A stretch of DNA of 44,093 nt from Acidobacteriota bacterium (GCA_003577105.1 QEUQ01000024.1:1-44093); one strand, 5' to 3'. Shown: positions 26,952 to 34,422, counted from the first letter of the stretch. Notes: generated by a model from the letters alone, not told the origin. Program-made: numbers and translations.

Positions 26952-27677
26952 TTGGCATCGATCACCTCAGAGCAGGACAGGGCCCGTACTCTCGAACTGC
27001 TGCGCGCCCTTGCAGATGAGACCCGATTCAAGATTCTTTCCCTGATCGCCGGATCGGGTGGAGCGATGTCCGCTCAGCAAGTTGCCGAGAGTCTTCGCCT
27101 GCATCCAAATACGATCAGGCCTCACCTCGAGCGCCTCAGGGATACCGGATTCCTTGACCTGGTAGTTAGTTCAGATGGACGCGTAGGCAGGCCGCAGCAC
27201 TTGTACCAAGTGTCTCCGGACGCACCGCGCTTTGGGGTCGGCGAAGTTGTCCACGATGAGGCTGCTTCGATCATGGTCGAGACTTTGACTATGTTGGCCG
27301 AGCGGATCGAAACAGATCCCGATCAGGCAGCTGAGCTGGGCCGAGCATGGGGACGCAGGCTCGAAAGAGACGCCGAGGCAACTAGGGGGGCTGGGGTGGC
27401 TCCGAGCCGGCAGAGCGCTGCGGGCGCCGTTTACGAGGAGTCAGTTCGTCTGGGCTTTCAGCCGACCCTTGACGGGAGCGAGGTCTTTTTCAACACGTGT
27501 CCGTTCAGACCTGTGGTGGAGAAGTACCCCGAAATAGCATGCGCGGCACATCGTGGAATCTGCGAAGGGATTGCGGGAATCCTCGGGCATTCGGGTGACG
27601 ATGCCGAGTTTCACCGGCGCGGTTCTGAGGAGCCTTGCTCCGTGATGATCCCAACTCGAGAGTCCGGGGCAAGTTGA
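26952..27677 (+). CDS. Cys-rich HTH regulator, COG2345/SufR-like
   Basis: A 241-residue regulator. An ArsR-like winged helix-turn-helix lies near the N-terminus (ALADETRFKILSLIAG, then SAQQVAESLRLHPNTIRPHLERL), followed by a wing with GRVGRPQHLYQVS. The C-terminal half holds four cysteines, C183, C197, C204 and C229, within CPFRPVVEKYPEIACAAHRG and EEPCSV. This is the layout of SufR-like regulators that sense a [4Fe-4S] cluster. Lying between mrp and the ErpA-type gene, it probably regulates Fe-S assembly. TTG 26952 is chosen because AGGA is eight bases upstream; the frame is open further upstream and GTG 26862, two bases after the likely transcription start, would be a leaderless alternative. 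Confidence 0.82.
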   Translation: MASITSEQDRARTLELLRALADETRFKILSLIAGSGGAMSAQQVAESLRLHPNTIRPHLERLRDTGFLDLVVSSDGRVGRPQHLYQVSPDAPRFGVGEVVHDEAASIMVETLTMLAERIETDPDQAAELGRAWGRRLERDAEATRGAGVAPSRQSAAGAVYEESVRLGFQPTLDGSEVFFNTCPFRPVVEKYPEIACAAHRGICEGIAGILGHSGDDAEFHRRGSEEPCSVMIPTRESGAS

Positions 27678-27769
27678 TTGCAGCGCAAGGACCGTTTGAT
27701 GGCGCCGAGAGTTGGCGCATCGCATCACAAGTTTCAACTAATTGAAGTAGAAGCAAGGAGGCCCACAAC

Positions 27770-28090
27770 ATGATTGCACTCACCGAGCCGGCAGCGGCCA
27801 AGGTCAAGGAGCTGATTGAGGCCGAGGGCAACACCGAACTCGCTTTGCGCGTAGCCGTAAGACCGGGAGGCTGTTCAGGCTATTCATACGAGATGTTCTT
27901 CGATGCCGAGCTGTCTGAGACAGATCATGTGACCGAATTCGGCGGGGTCAAGGTTGCAGTCGACAAAGAGAGCGCACCGATGCTCGAGGGCGCATCTCTT
28001 GACTACAAAGAAGGCCTCATGGATGCCGGCTTTACAATTTCAAACCCAAATGCCCAGAACAGCTGTGGGTGCGGTCAGTCTTTTTCGTAG
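27770..28090 (+). CDS. erpA: A-type Fe-S carrier, ErpA/HesB family
   Basis: A 106-residue A-type carrier that hands Fe-S clusters to target proteins. All three ligand cysteines are present: C35 in RPGGCSGYSYEM, and C99 and C101 in NSCGCGQSF. The length is normal. ATG 27770 is preceded by a perfect AAGGAGG (27755-27761) at eight bases. It follows the regulator by 92 bases in the same direction and converges with the zinc-ribbon gene four bases away. A weak dyad (TTCAA, 27733-27737; TTGAA, 27742-27746) lies upstream. ErpA versus SufA/IscA cannot be separated from motifs alone. Confidence 0.92.
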   Translation: MIALTEPAAAKVKELIEAEGNTELALRVAVRPGGCSGYSYEMFFDAELSETDHVTEFGGVKVAVDKESAPMLEGASLDYKEGLMDAGFTISNPNAQNSCGCGQSFS

Positions 28091-28094
28091 CCGG

Positions 28095-29015
28095 CTAGGA
28101 CTTCTTGGCTGACTTCAATATCTGATCCATCGCCTCCCGCTCCGATTCCCACCGGCTTTCGGGAGCGGACATGAGGATGTAAACCTCGCGATCATCGAGG
28201 ATGATCACTGTGGATTCCTCGCGGTATCGCTCTCCTGCCGAAATTCGTTCGCCTGGGACCGCGATTCCATTGGTTCCGAGCACTTTGGCCTCGCGTAGCT
28301 GTCCGGCACGCGCATCGGTCGATATCTCGTAGATCAGTCTTAGGGCCTCTGCTCTCTCGATCAATATCTGAGGCTCGGTGGTCTCAGTGTCCGTCTCTTT
28401 GGGGAGCGTGATCACTGCGAGCGAGGCGCCATTTCTCGTAATCGCGAGCCCCAGCTCGCCACCTTCGCCGATGAGCCGGGATGCGACTGTGAACGAGTTC
28501 GTCACATCTGTCTCGTTTGAAATGTCCTGCCACCCGCCGGGGTATCTGAAGGTGAGGTCCAAGTTCCCGGAGCGCTCCGTGCGAGCCGAGTCGGGCCACG
28601 CGAGTAGGACAACGAGTACGAGGAGCACTCCCGCGCCTGCCGCAATCCAGCGGAGTCGCTCTCGGGTGATCCACGAGTAGGCCCATTCGGGAATGTAGCG
28701 CTTCATTCTCTCGGTGTAGGGCAGCCGGGCTTGCCAGACGATCGCCTCGTCTTCGTCCCGGGCGGTGGATTCGCCGCGCACCGAGCGACGCTTGCTCTTG
28801 GGCTTGGCCTTGGCCGACGGATGCCGTCGCCGCGATCGCCGCTCTTCGGCCGCATCGAGATCAATTGGCTGGCGGCAGCCACTACAGATGGCTGAGCTCT
28901 TCGAGTTCTCTGCACCGCACTCAGAACAAGTGATGAATTCGCCATCGAAATTGTCGACGGCCGCGCCGCCCTCTATATCGCCCGTGTTCTCACTGTTTGG
29001 GGATGACATGTGCAC
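28095..29015 (-). CDS. Zinc-ribbon, single-pass membrane protein of unknown function
   Basis: A 306-residue protein. The N-terminus has a zinc ribbon (CSECG at about residues 30-34 and CSGC at about 44-47), then a basic Arg/Lys/Ser-rich linker, one transmembrane helix (WIAAGAGVLLVLVVLLAWP, about 123-141), and an outer domain beginning LDLTFRYPGGWQDIS, which resembles PsbP-like/DUF1795 domains. The zinc ribbon would be cytoplasmic and the C-terminal domain outside. The start may be GTG 29015 or ATG 29009, six bases later. The function is not recognised. Confidence 0.7.
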   Translation of the reverse strand: MHMSSPNSENTGDIEGGAAVDNFDGEFITCSECGAENSKSSAICSGCRQPIDLDAAEERRSRRRHPSAKAKPKSKRRSVRGESTARDEDEAIVWQARLPYTERMKRYIPEWAYSWITRERLRWIAAGAGVLLVLVVLLAWPDSARTERSGNLDLTFRYPGGWQDISNETDVTNSFTVASRLIGEGGELGLAITRNGASLAVITLPKETDTETTEPQILIERAEALRLIYEISTDARAGQLREAKVLGTNGIAVPGERISAGERYREESTVIILDDREVYILMSAPESRWESEREAMDQILKSAKKS

Positions 29016-29126
29016 ATTCTTATGCCTTATGGCCGGCTCCTCGCGCCTATCCTTGGAATCCGAGCGGGGTATTGTGATGAACCGAGAAATCGATGGCCTG
29101 AGGGGACAATGGAGCGCAGGGACTAG

Positions 29127-29870
29127 ATGGCGGCGTTGAGCAAGACAAATCGGACCAAGGTCAGAGTGATTGTCGGCGTCCTCGGGCTTTGGATTGCGAT
29201 CGCCATTGGCACAGCGCTGTGGCCGAGATTTCCATCGGGCAATTGCCCTGACACACCTCCCGATACCGCATATGTCTGCCGGGTTGCATTCGGCCAGGAC
29301 TTCGAGAAGGCTTCTAGGCGCCGGAACGTCTTGGTGGTTTTGGAAATTGGCGTGCTCTTGTCAGTCGGTTCGGCTCTCTGGCTGCTTTCGGACAAGCCGC
29401 TGCGTCGCAGATCACTCGATCTCGACACTGGATCTCGCAGACGCTCACCGGCCGATGCCCCGCGACGCTCAAAGGTAGCGCCTGCCTCGCAGCCGTCGGG
29501 CGCTAGAAGGGCACCGGGGCCGGTATCGCCGGCTCCACCGGCAGCAGCCTCAGTTTCGGCGCCAGCGCCTGCAGCGGCACCCGTACCGGCGCCAGCGCCT
29601 GCAGCCGCACCCGTACAGGCGCCAGCGCCCGCAGCCGCGCCGGTACCAGCGCAACCGACGCCACCTTCTGCGCAGGTGAGCTCAGCATCCGCACCTTCGG
29701 AGCCTGCTGTTGCGAAGGCGCGGCGAGGACGTGAAGAGAAGCGTGCCGCCAAGGAGGCGCGGAAGGCCGAAAAGCTTGGTCGCAGGGCGCAAAAGCCGTC
29801 AGGTGAATCCCCCAAGAGTGGCAAAGACTCCGGATCGGGAGAGCAATCAGGTGGGGACTCCAAGGCCTGA
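29127..29870 (+). CDS. Two-helix membrane protein with Ala/Pro repeats and basic tail
   Basis: A 247-residue protein of no recognised family. It has two transmembrane helices (IVGVLGLWIAIAIGTALWP, about 14-32; VLVVLEIGVLLSVGSALWLL, about 68-87) enclosing a short outer loop with two cysteines (residues 40 and 51) that could pair. A Ser/Arg linker follows, then an extended Ala/Pro region (about 125-180) with three 10-residue repeats, then a highly charged Lys/Arg/Glu tail. ATG 29127 has AGGGA four bases upstream. The antisense frame over the same DNA is Gly/Ala-rich and lacks structure, so the plus strand is preferred. Confidence 0.65.
   Translation: MAALSKTNRTKVRVIVGVLGLWIAIAIGTALWPRFPSGNCPDTPPDTAYVCRVAFGQDFEKASRRRNVLVVLEIGVLLSVGSALWLLSDKPLRRRSLDLDTGSRRRSPADAPRRSKVAPASQPSGARRAPGPVSPAPPAAASVSAPAPAAAPVPAPAPAAAPVQAPAPAAAPVPAQPTPPSAQVSSASAPSEPAVAKARRGREEKRAAKEARKAEKLGRRAQKPSGESPKSGKDSGSGEQSGGDSKA
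29559..29648 (+). repeat. 30-base tandem repeat inside the Ala/Pro membrane-protein gene
   Basis: Three copies of a 30-base unit (29559-29588, 29589-29618, 29619-29648) beginning GCGCCAGCGCC. They encode A-P-A-P-A-A-A-P-V-P with minor changes. The copies differ at a few third-codon positions, so the array is not brand new. Confidence 0.85.
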
Positions 29871-30166
29871 CCTGGCATGACTCCATGGTCTGACCTGGCA
29901 GGTGACCGGGGAGGCTGCTGTGAGCCCTTGCGCTATACCGGTTCGGGCGGGGTGTCCCGAACCTGGTCGCCCTTGCTCTCCGAGTCGCGGTCGGGAGCCG
30001 CCAACCCCGGTCCTGCCTGCGAGCGCGTGCCCCCTGAGTGGAGGAACGTTCTCTACTACTATCGGAGTATAGGCGGAAATAGTTGAGGAAATGTTGACCC
30101 TTGGGTTAACTCCGGCATATATGTTGACTAGCTATTTCGCGCAACACACCTGTATAGGAGGCAATT
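29871..30166. other. Gene-poor region with repeats, hairpin and ridA leader
   Basis: No convincing gene. The 11-base direct repeat CTGACCTGGCA occurs at 29867-29877 (over the stop of the preceding gene) and 29890-29900. A strong hairpin lies at 29940-29963. The last 100 bases are unusually AT-rich and contain two TTGAC hexamers (30094-30098 and 30124-30128), likely -35 elements for ridA, but no clean -10 at the right spacing. A 69-codon open frame at 29877-30086 has no family-like traits. Confidence 0.55.
29940..29963 (+). terminator. Possible terminator hairpin after the Ala/Pro membrane-protein gene
   Basis: GGTTCGGG (29940-29947) pairs exactly with CCCGAACC (29956-29963) around an 8-base loop. 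It stands 70 bases after the stop of the upstream gene. There is no T-tract, so termination would have to be of the U-tract-independent kind often proposed for actinobacteria. Confidence 0.45.
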
Positions 30167-30550
30167 ATGGGCAAGAAGCTGATTTCGAACGTGGGCCCGA
30201 CGGCCGGCCCGTACTCGCCTGCGGTGGTAGCGGGCGGGCTCTGTTTCGTATCGGGCCAAATAGGTTTCGACGCCGAGGACGGCCAGCTCGCCGAAGGTGG
30301 CGTTGAAGGCGAGTTCCGTCAGGCACTTAGGAACCTAGAATCGATCCTTCAAGCGGCAGGCCTCGACATGTCCGACGTGGTTTCGACAACGATATTCGTG
30401 ACTGACCTCGCGCAGTTTGGCGCCGTCAATCTCGTCTTCGGCGAAGTGTTCGGGGAATCTGCCCCTGCCAGGGCCACAGTCGAAGTCTCGGCTCTGCCCT
30501 TGGGAGCTTCGGTAGAGATAGCCGTGGTCGCGGCCGGAGGACCCGCCTGA
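30167..30550 (+). CDS. ridA: RidA family enamine/imine deaminase
   Basis: A 127-residue YjgF/YER057c/UK114-family protein that hydrolyses reactive enamines from PLP enzymes such as threonine dehydratase. Motifs seen are GPYSPAVVAGGLCFVSGQIG near the N-terminus, FRQALRNLESILQAAG, VVSTTIFVTD, and APARATVEVSALPLGASVEI containing the catalytic Arg. ATG 30167 has AGGAGG five bases upstream. It appears to be a single-gene unit with its own promoter region. Confidence 0.92.
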   Translation: MGKKLISNVGPTAGPYSPAVVAGGLCFVSGQIGFDAEDGQLAEGGVEGEFRQALRNLESILQAAGLDMSDVVSTTIFVTDLAQFGAVNLVFGEVFGESAPARATVEVSALPLGASVEIAVVAAGGPA

Positions 30551-30579
30551 GCTAGGTCACCGATCCCCGGGGTCACGTA

Positions 30580-30604
30580 GGGTCTTTCGGCTTTTTCGAG
30601 ACCC
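30580..30604 (+). terminator. Weak hairpin downstream of ridA
   Basis: GGGTCT (30580-30585) pairs with AGACCC (30599-30604) around a 13-base loop that contains a run of T. It lies 30 bases after the ridA stop. The 8-base palindrome CCCCGGGG lies just upstream, at about 30565-30572. Confidence 0.4.
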
Positions 30605-30771
30605 CGTCTGAGCTACACCCGTACGCAACCGATTGCTGTGCGGCCAGCACGCGAGACCTGCCAACCTGGCTCGTCATCAGCGGCGAAGCGCGTTGATCTG
30701 AGCGCGACTTGACGGCGCAAGTAGTCTCGCTGACATGGCGCGGCGACTAGCGAATAGGGCGACCATCTAGA

Positions 30772-31065
30772 ATGAAGCAAGCAGAGTTCCGCTTCTGGGT
30801 TGACGCCGAGACAGGCGAGGCGCACATCTATCGTCACGGCGTCACCGAAGCCGAGGTCGAAGAGGTCTTTGATTTCGGCGTCGAGGTTCACACGGGTAGA
30901 GGCGATACCAGGGTCTTGGAAGGGCCGACAGCTGCCGGGCAGGTTCTTCGGGTGGTTTACCTTCCCGAGCCAGATGCGGACGCGGTCTTTGTCATCACTG
31001 CATATAGGTTGGAGGGGAAGGCGCTTCAGTCCTATCAGAAGAGACGACGAAAGAGAAGCAGATGA
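30772..31065 (+). CDS. Probable toxin of a type II TA pair (DUF4258-like)
   Basis: A 97-residue basic protein. The layout fits DUF4258/BrnT-like RNase toxins: FRFWVDAETGEAHIYRHGVT (strand plus an RHGVT motif), a helix TEAEVEEVFDF, then beta strands with LEGPTAAGQVLRVVYLPEPD and VFVITAYRLEGKALQSYQKR, ending in a very basic tail. ATG 30772. Its stop overlaps the start of the next small gene (ATGA), whose product looks like an antitoxin, in the toxin-first order used by BrnT/BrnA. Toxicity itself is inferred from family and arrangement. Confidence 0.65.
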   Translation: MKQAEFRFWVDAETGEAHIYRHGVTEAEVEEVFDFGVEVHTGRGDTRVLEGPTAAGQVLRVVYLPEPDADAVFVITAYRLEGKALQSYQKRRRKRSR

Positions 31066-31289
31066 GTCCCAGAGCTAAGAATCAATATCCGGCTGGATGG
31101 GATGAGGCGCGAGTGAAGGCCGTCGCGGACTACTACGACAACCAGACCGACGAAGAGATGGTCGCCGAAGACGAGGCCGCGATGGTTGAAGGCACTGTCG
31201 TGGTCGTCCCGCCCGGGATGGTGATCGAGATCGAGAACTTCATCGCCAAGCTGAAGGCGCAGCGCGGCGACGAACAGCTTGACGGTTAA
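31062..31289 (+). CDS. Probable antitoxin partner of the DUF4258-like toxin
   Basis: A 75-residue acidic protein. NQYPAGWDEARVKAVADYYD followed by QTDEEMVAEDEAAMVEGTVV and a C-terminal segment VPPGMVIEIENFIAKLKA matches a common family of small proteins found next to DUF4258-type toxins. No classical ribbon-helix-helix is obvious. It overlaps the toxin gene by four bases, so the two are translationally coupled. Confidence 0.62.
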   Translation: MSPRAKNQYPAGWDEARVKAVADYYDNQTDEEMVAEDEAAMVEGTVVVVPPGMVIEIENFIAKLKAQRGDEQLDG

Positions 31290-31712
31290 GGGCGCCAGCC
31301 ACCCCTCGTTACCCATGCGGCGCGGGCCCACTTTCCGACGCGCGCAGCCAGAGCGCCGTAACAGCTGACTGATGTCTACGATCCGCACACAGCACGCTTA
31401 TCGGCGAAGAGGACATGACAGACATGTCAGACAGTATTTGAGTGCGGATGGCGAGAACCCGACGGCGATTCGGTCGTGGATCCCGACGGGGCCGTCGCGA
31501 GCTGTGCCGCGTCGGGTTGTACGGAAGAATTGGGCTGACCTGGCCTGACCGGCACCGGTGTTCTGGGCATTTCGCATGAGAGAGACCTCAGAGCCGAAGC
31601 AAACTAGGTCACTCCGAGCCAGAGCCTGTTGCTAGACTAGCCTTCGCCTCGCGCCTGAACTTCACCTGGTTGTAACGGGCGAGGCCATTCACAACATGAC
31701 TTGGGGAGACCC
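31290..31712. other. Non-coding stretch after the TA pair, with decayed RHS DNA
   Basis: About 420 bases without a credible gene. The first half holds the RHS relic (31376-31480). A third copy of CTGACCTGGC is at 31535-31544. The last part holds the leader of the small membrane-protein gene with GGGGAG just before its ATG. No tRNA-like structure was seen. Confidence 0.55.
31376..31480 (+). pseudogene. Second RHS/YD-repeat relic
   Basis: The first 44 bases (31376-31419) align without gaps to 992-1035, with 34 identities. Read in frames, the stretch gives STLIGEEDMT, then after a one-base shift VRQYLSADGENPTAI, clearly parallel to TLVAEEDMT and FREYLYAG in the other relic and to the YD-repeat of RHS proteins. 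No RHS core follows here. It is too short and shifted to be functional. Confidence 0.55.
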
Positions 31713-31892
31713 ATGGGTGCACTGCTCATCGCGATTTGGATGCTCTTGATCCTCCCTGTGCTAATCGTTGGCGCGGGTCTGGGAGGCTCATTGGCGTTGG
31801 ACCGTGTATTCGCGCGCGCCAACAGCTCCGACGACGGCGAGGGGTCCGGCGAGGGGTCCGGCGAGGACGCTGCGGAGGAGTCCGAGGGCTAG
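31713..31892 (+). CDS. Small membrane protein with acidic Gly/Ser tail
   Basis: A 59-residue product. A long hydrophobic helix (LLIAIWMLLILPVLIVGAGLGG, about residues 4-25) is followed by ALDRVFARA and a Gly/Glu/Ser-rich acidic tail. A 12-base near-tandem repeat (GAGGGGTCCGGC, from about 31839) encodes GEGSGEGSGE. ATG 31713 has GGGGAG five to six bases before it, which is the main support for this being a real gene. No family recognised. The MauE-like gene starts 21 bases downstream. Confidence 0.55.
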   Translation: MGALLIAIWMLLILPVLIVGAGLGGSLALDRVFARANSSDDGEGSGEGSGEDAAEESEG

Positions 31893-31913
31893 TTGTGACT
31901 ACCGGGCACTGAG

Positions 31914-32333
31914 ATGCGCCTGATCCTGCTCCTCGCAAGGTTGGGGCTGGGGATCACACTCTTGATTGCCGGTGCGTCGAAGGCGACGGGTCGCCTCAAA
32001 TTCGAGCAGTCCCTCTACAAGTTCGGGTTTGTTCCGGTGGCGTCGGTCAGGTCGCTGTCATTCATCGTTCCGATAACGGAGGTCCTGCTTGGGATCCTCC
32101 TGGTCGTCGGACTCTTTGCGCGTGAGGCTGCGATTGCAGCTGGCTTTCTGATCAGTGTCTTTTCCGTCGGAATTGCACTCAATCTCATGGAGAATCGGCG
32201 CGTGGAATGCGGGTGTTTTGGAGTCTTCAGCGAGAGGCCCGTGACTGGCTGGAGTCTCCTGCGCAACGGGGTACTGGTTGGAGTCGCAGCACTGATTGCC
32301 TTTGGCGGCTCTGGGGCGCTAGCGATCAGGTAG
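31914..32333 (+). CDS. MauE/DoxX-like four-helix membrane protein
   Basis: A 139-residue protein with four transmembrane helices. LLLARLGLGITLLIAGASKATG at the N-terminus, VPITEVLLGILLVVGLF in the second helix, and the cysteine motif ECGCFG near residue 100 are typical of MauE-family proteins, relatives of DoxX and of the membrane part of thiol-redox systems. They usually work with thioredoxin-like partners; none is next to it here. It converges with the GlnR-like gene 21 bases away. Confidence 0.8.
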   Translation: MRLILLLARLGLGITLLIAGASKATGRLKFEQSLYKFGFVPVASVRSLSFIVPITEVLLGILLVVGLFAREAAIAAGFLISVFSVGIALNLMENRRVECGCFGVFSERPVTGWSLLRNGVLVGVAALIAFGGSGALAIR

Positions 32334-32354
32334 CCGCCCTGAGAGGCGCTCTGG

Positions 32355-33035
32355 TTAGTCCCCTGGAATCCAGCGTGACTGGCCGAAGCGGTACCCCACG
32401 CTCCTGACAGTCTGGATCAGGCTTGCGTGCCCTTCTCCGAGCTTTGCCCGCAGCCGGCGAATGTGAACGTCAACTGTCCGGGCGCCACCGTAGTAGTCAT
32501 ATCCCCACACCCGGCTTAGCAGCACCTCGCGACTGAATACTTTTCCGGGGTGAGTGGCGAGGAACTTCAAGAGCTCATATTCCATGTAGGTCAGATCCAG
32601 TGGCTCGTTGTCGACCACGGCCTGGTAGGTCTCGATGTTGAGTATCAGTGGTCCGTATTCCACCAGGTCAGGGTGTGTCCCGCGCCCCGTCTTCCAGAAA
32701 AGGTGCCTAACTCTGGTCTCGAGTTCCCGCGCCCGTACCGGTGAGATCAGGAAGTCGTCGTAGAGCTCATCTCTCAGCTCGAGATCTTCAATCTGGTCAT
32801 AGGAGATGATCAGCAGCAGGGGCTCGACCGGGTCATCCCGCCGCCGCAGTGCCCGGCAAAGTGCCATTGCGCCGTCATCTACCGCTGAGATCACCGCTCC
32901 CGTCCAGCCCTCCTCGGGGCCTTTCGCCATCGCCTCGTCAGCCGAGCTGACCGCGACCGCATCGAGACCCGCGATCTGCAGCGCCTCAGTCACCTCTATG
33001 GGCGGTGGGTCCGGATATACGAGAAGTGGTTCCAA
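32355..33035 (-). CDS. GlnR-like orphan winged-helix response regulator
   Basis: A 226-residue OmpR-type regulator. The receiver domain (about 1-115) is degenerate: the strand that should end in the phosphorylated Asp reads GAVISAVDDG, with Ser50 at the expected place. The C-terminal DNA-binding domain is intact (LTYMEYELLKFLATHPGKVF, RTVDVHIRRLRAKLG, LIQTVRSVGYRF). A missing phosphorylation pocket is a hallmark of actinobacterial GlnR, the nitrogen regulator. The gene lies 61 bases downstream of a glnA in the same direction, which supports that reading. TTG start with AGGA close upstream. A PhoP-like or other orphan regulator cannot be excluded. Confidence 0.78.
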   Translation of the reverse strand: MEPLLVYPDPPPIEVTEALQIAGLDAVAVSSADEAMAKGPEEGWTGAVISAVDDGAMALCRALRRRDDPVEPLLLIISYDQIEDLELRDELYDDFLISPVRARELETRVRHLFWKTGRGTHPDLVEYGPLILNIETYQAVVDNEPLDLTYMEYELLKFLATHPGKVFSREVLLSRVWGYDYYGGARTVDVHIRRLRAKLGEGHASLIQTVRSVGYRFGQSRWIPGD

Positions 33036-33096
33036 GTTCCTGGTCCGTCCAGCAATTTCGGGCCGTCAAGTGAAGCATGCAGCTCCAAGTAGCGGC

Positions 33097-34422
33097 TTAC
33101 AGCATCGGCAGATACCTTTCGAGCTCGAATGGTGTGACCTCAGCCTTGTAGGCATCCCACTCGGCTCGCTTGTTCTTGATGAAATACTCGAAGACATGCT
33201 CGCCAAGGGCCTCAGCCATCAGCTCGCTCCCCTCCATGATTTCAATTGCCTCGTGCAGATTCTCAGGAAGCGTTCCAATTCCCGCCGCCGCCCTTTCGGA
33301 GTCGGTCATCTCATAGATGTTGTCCGACGCCTCCGGCGGAAGCTCGTAGTTCTCCTCGATTCCTTTTAGCCCGGCGGCAAGCATCACCGCGAAGGCCAGG
33401 TATGGGTTGCATGCAGGATCTGGCGACCTGTATTCGATTCTGCAGGACCCCTCCTTGCCTGCCTTGAAGACAGGGATGCGCACGAGAGCCGACTGATTCC
33501 TTCTCGCCCAGCAGATGTAGACCGGCGCTTCATAACCAGGAATTAGGCGCTTGTATGAATTGACCCATTGGTTTGTCACCGCTGTGATCTCCGGCGCATG
33601 ACGCAGCAGACCCGCGATGAACCCCTTGCCGACCTTGGACAGCCCGTATTCATCGGATGCTTCGTAGAAAGCGTTCTGTTCACCTTCGAAGAGGGACAAG
33701 TGAGTGTGCATGCCGTTGCCGTTCACCCCAGACAGCGGCTTGGGCATGAACGTCGCGTAGTGGCCGCTCTCAATCGCCACTTCCTTGACTGTGAGGCGGT
33801 AGGTCATCACCGATTCGGCCATTGTCAGGGCATCGGTGTAGCGGAGATCAATCTCATGCTGGCTAGGTGCCACCTCATGGTGGGAGTACTCGACGGGGAT
33901 ACCCATTTGCTCGAGGGACAGAATTGTCTTGCGGCGGAAATCCCTGGCAGCGTCGTGTGGAGTCAGGTCGAAGTAGCCGCCATTGTCGAGCGGGATCGGC
34001 TCGGTGGGCGACTTGAAGTAGAAGAACTCAATCTCCGGCCCCACATAGAAGGTGAAACCCCGCTCGGCCGCCTTGGCGGCATTTCGCTTCAGTACCAGAC
34101 GGGGGTCGCCTTCAAATGGTGTGCCGTCTGGGTCGATTATGTCGCAGAACATGCGCGCGACCCCGTGTTCTTCGGGGCGCCAGGCGAGAATCGCAAAGGT
34201 CGATGGGTCCGGGCGTGCCAGCATGTCGGCTTCCTGGATTCGACTGAAACCGTCAATGGCAGATCCGTCGAATGCGAGCCCCTCGGCAAATGCCGTCTCG
34301 AGCTCCTGCGGGGTGATCGCGAAGCTCTTCAATAGCCCGAGGATGTCGGTGAACCAGAGTCTTATGAATCTGATCCCGCGCTCCTCGACAGTTCGGAGCA
34401 CATACTCTTGTTGCTTGTCCAT
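33097..34422 (-). CDS. glnA: Type I glutamine synthetase, alpha subgroup
   Basis: A 441-residue glutamine synthetase making glutamine from glutamate, ammonia and ATP. It shows LAFDGSAIDGF, GPEIEFFYF, the HHEVAPSQHEI metal-site region, KPLSGVNGNGMHTHLS, NSYKRLIPGYEAPVYICWARRNQSALVRIP and [20 protein letters not shown]. The loop where beta-type enzymes carry the adenylylated Tyr reads DNIYEMTDSERAAAGI, the alpha-type (Bacillus-like) form without an adenylylation motif. ATG 34422 with GGGAG upstream. It is divergent from pyrE. With the second glnA broken, this may be the working enzyme. Confidence 0.95.
   Translation of the reverse strand: MDKQQEYVLRTVEERGIRFIRLWFTDILGLLKSFAITPQELETAFAEGLAFDGSAIDGFSRIQEADMLARPDPSTFAILAWRPEEHGVARMFCDIIDPDGTPFEGDPRLVLKRNAAKAAERGFTFYVGPEIEFFYFKSPTEPIPLDNGGYFDLTPHDAARDFRRKTILSLEQMGIPVEYSHHEVAPSQHEIDLRYTDALTMAESVMTYRLTVKEVAIESGHYATFMPKPLSGVNGNGMHTHLSLFEGEQNAFYEASDEYGLSKVGKGFIAGLLRHAPEITAVTNQWVNSYKRLIPGYEAPVYICWARRNQSALVRIPVFKAGKEGSCRIEYRSPDPACNPYLAFAVMLAAGLKGIEENYELPPEASDNIYEMTDSERAAAGIGTLPENLHEAIEIMEGSELMAEALGEHVFEYFIKNKRAEWDAYKAEVTPFELERYLPML

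Noticed and set aside
29123-29878. 251-codon minus-strand open frame opposite the Ala/Pro membrane protein
   Set aside because: Its Gly/Ala stretch is just the reverse complement of the Ala/Pro repeat. The plus strand has membrane helices and a ribosome-binding site.
29877-30086. 69-codon open frame after the Ala/Pro membrane protein
   Set aside because: No family-like sequence, no ribosome-binding site, and it overlaps a hairpin and direct repeats.
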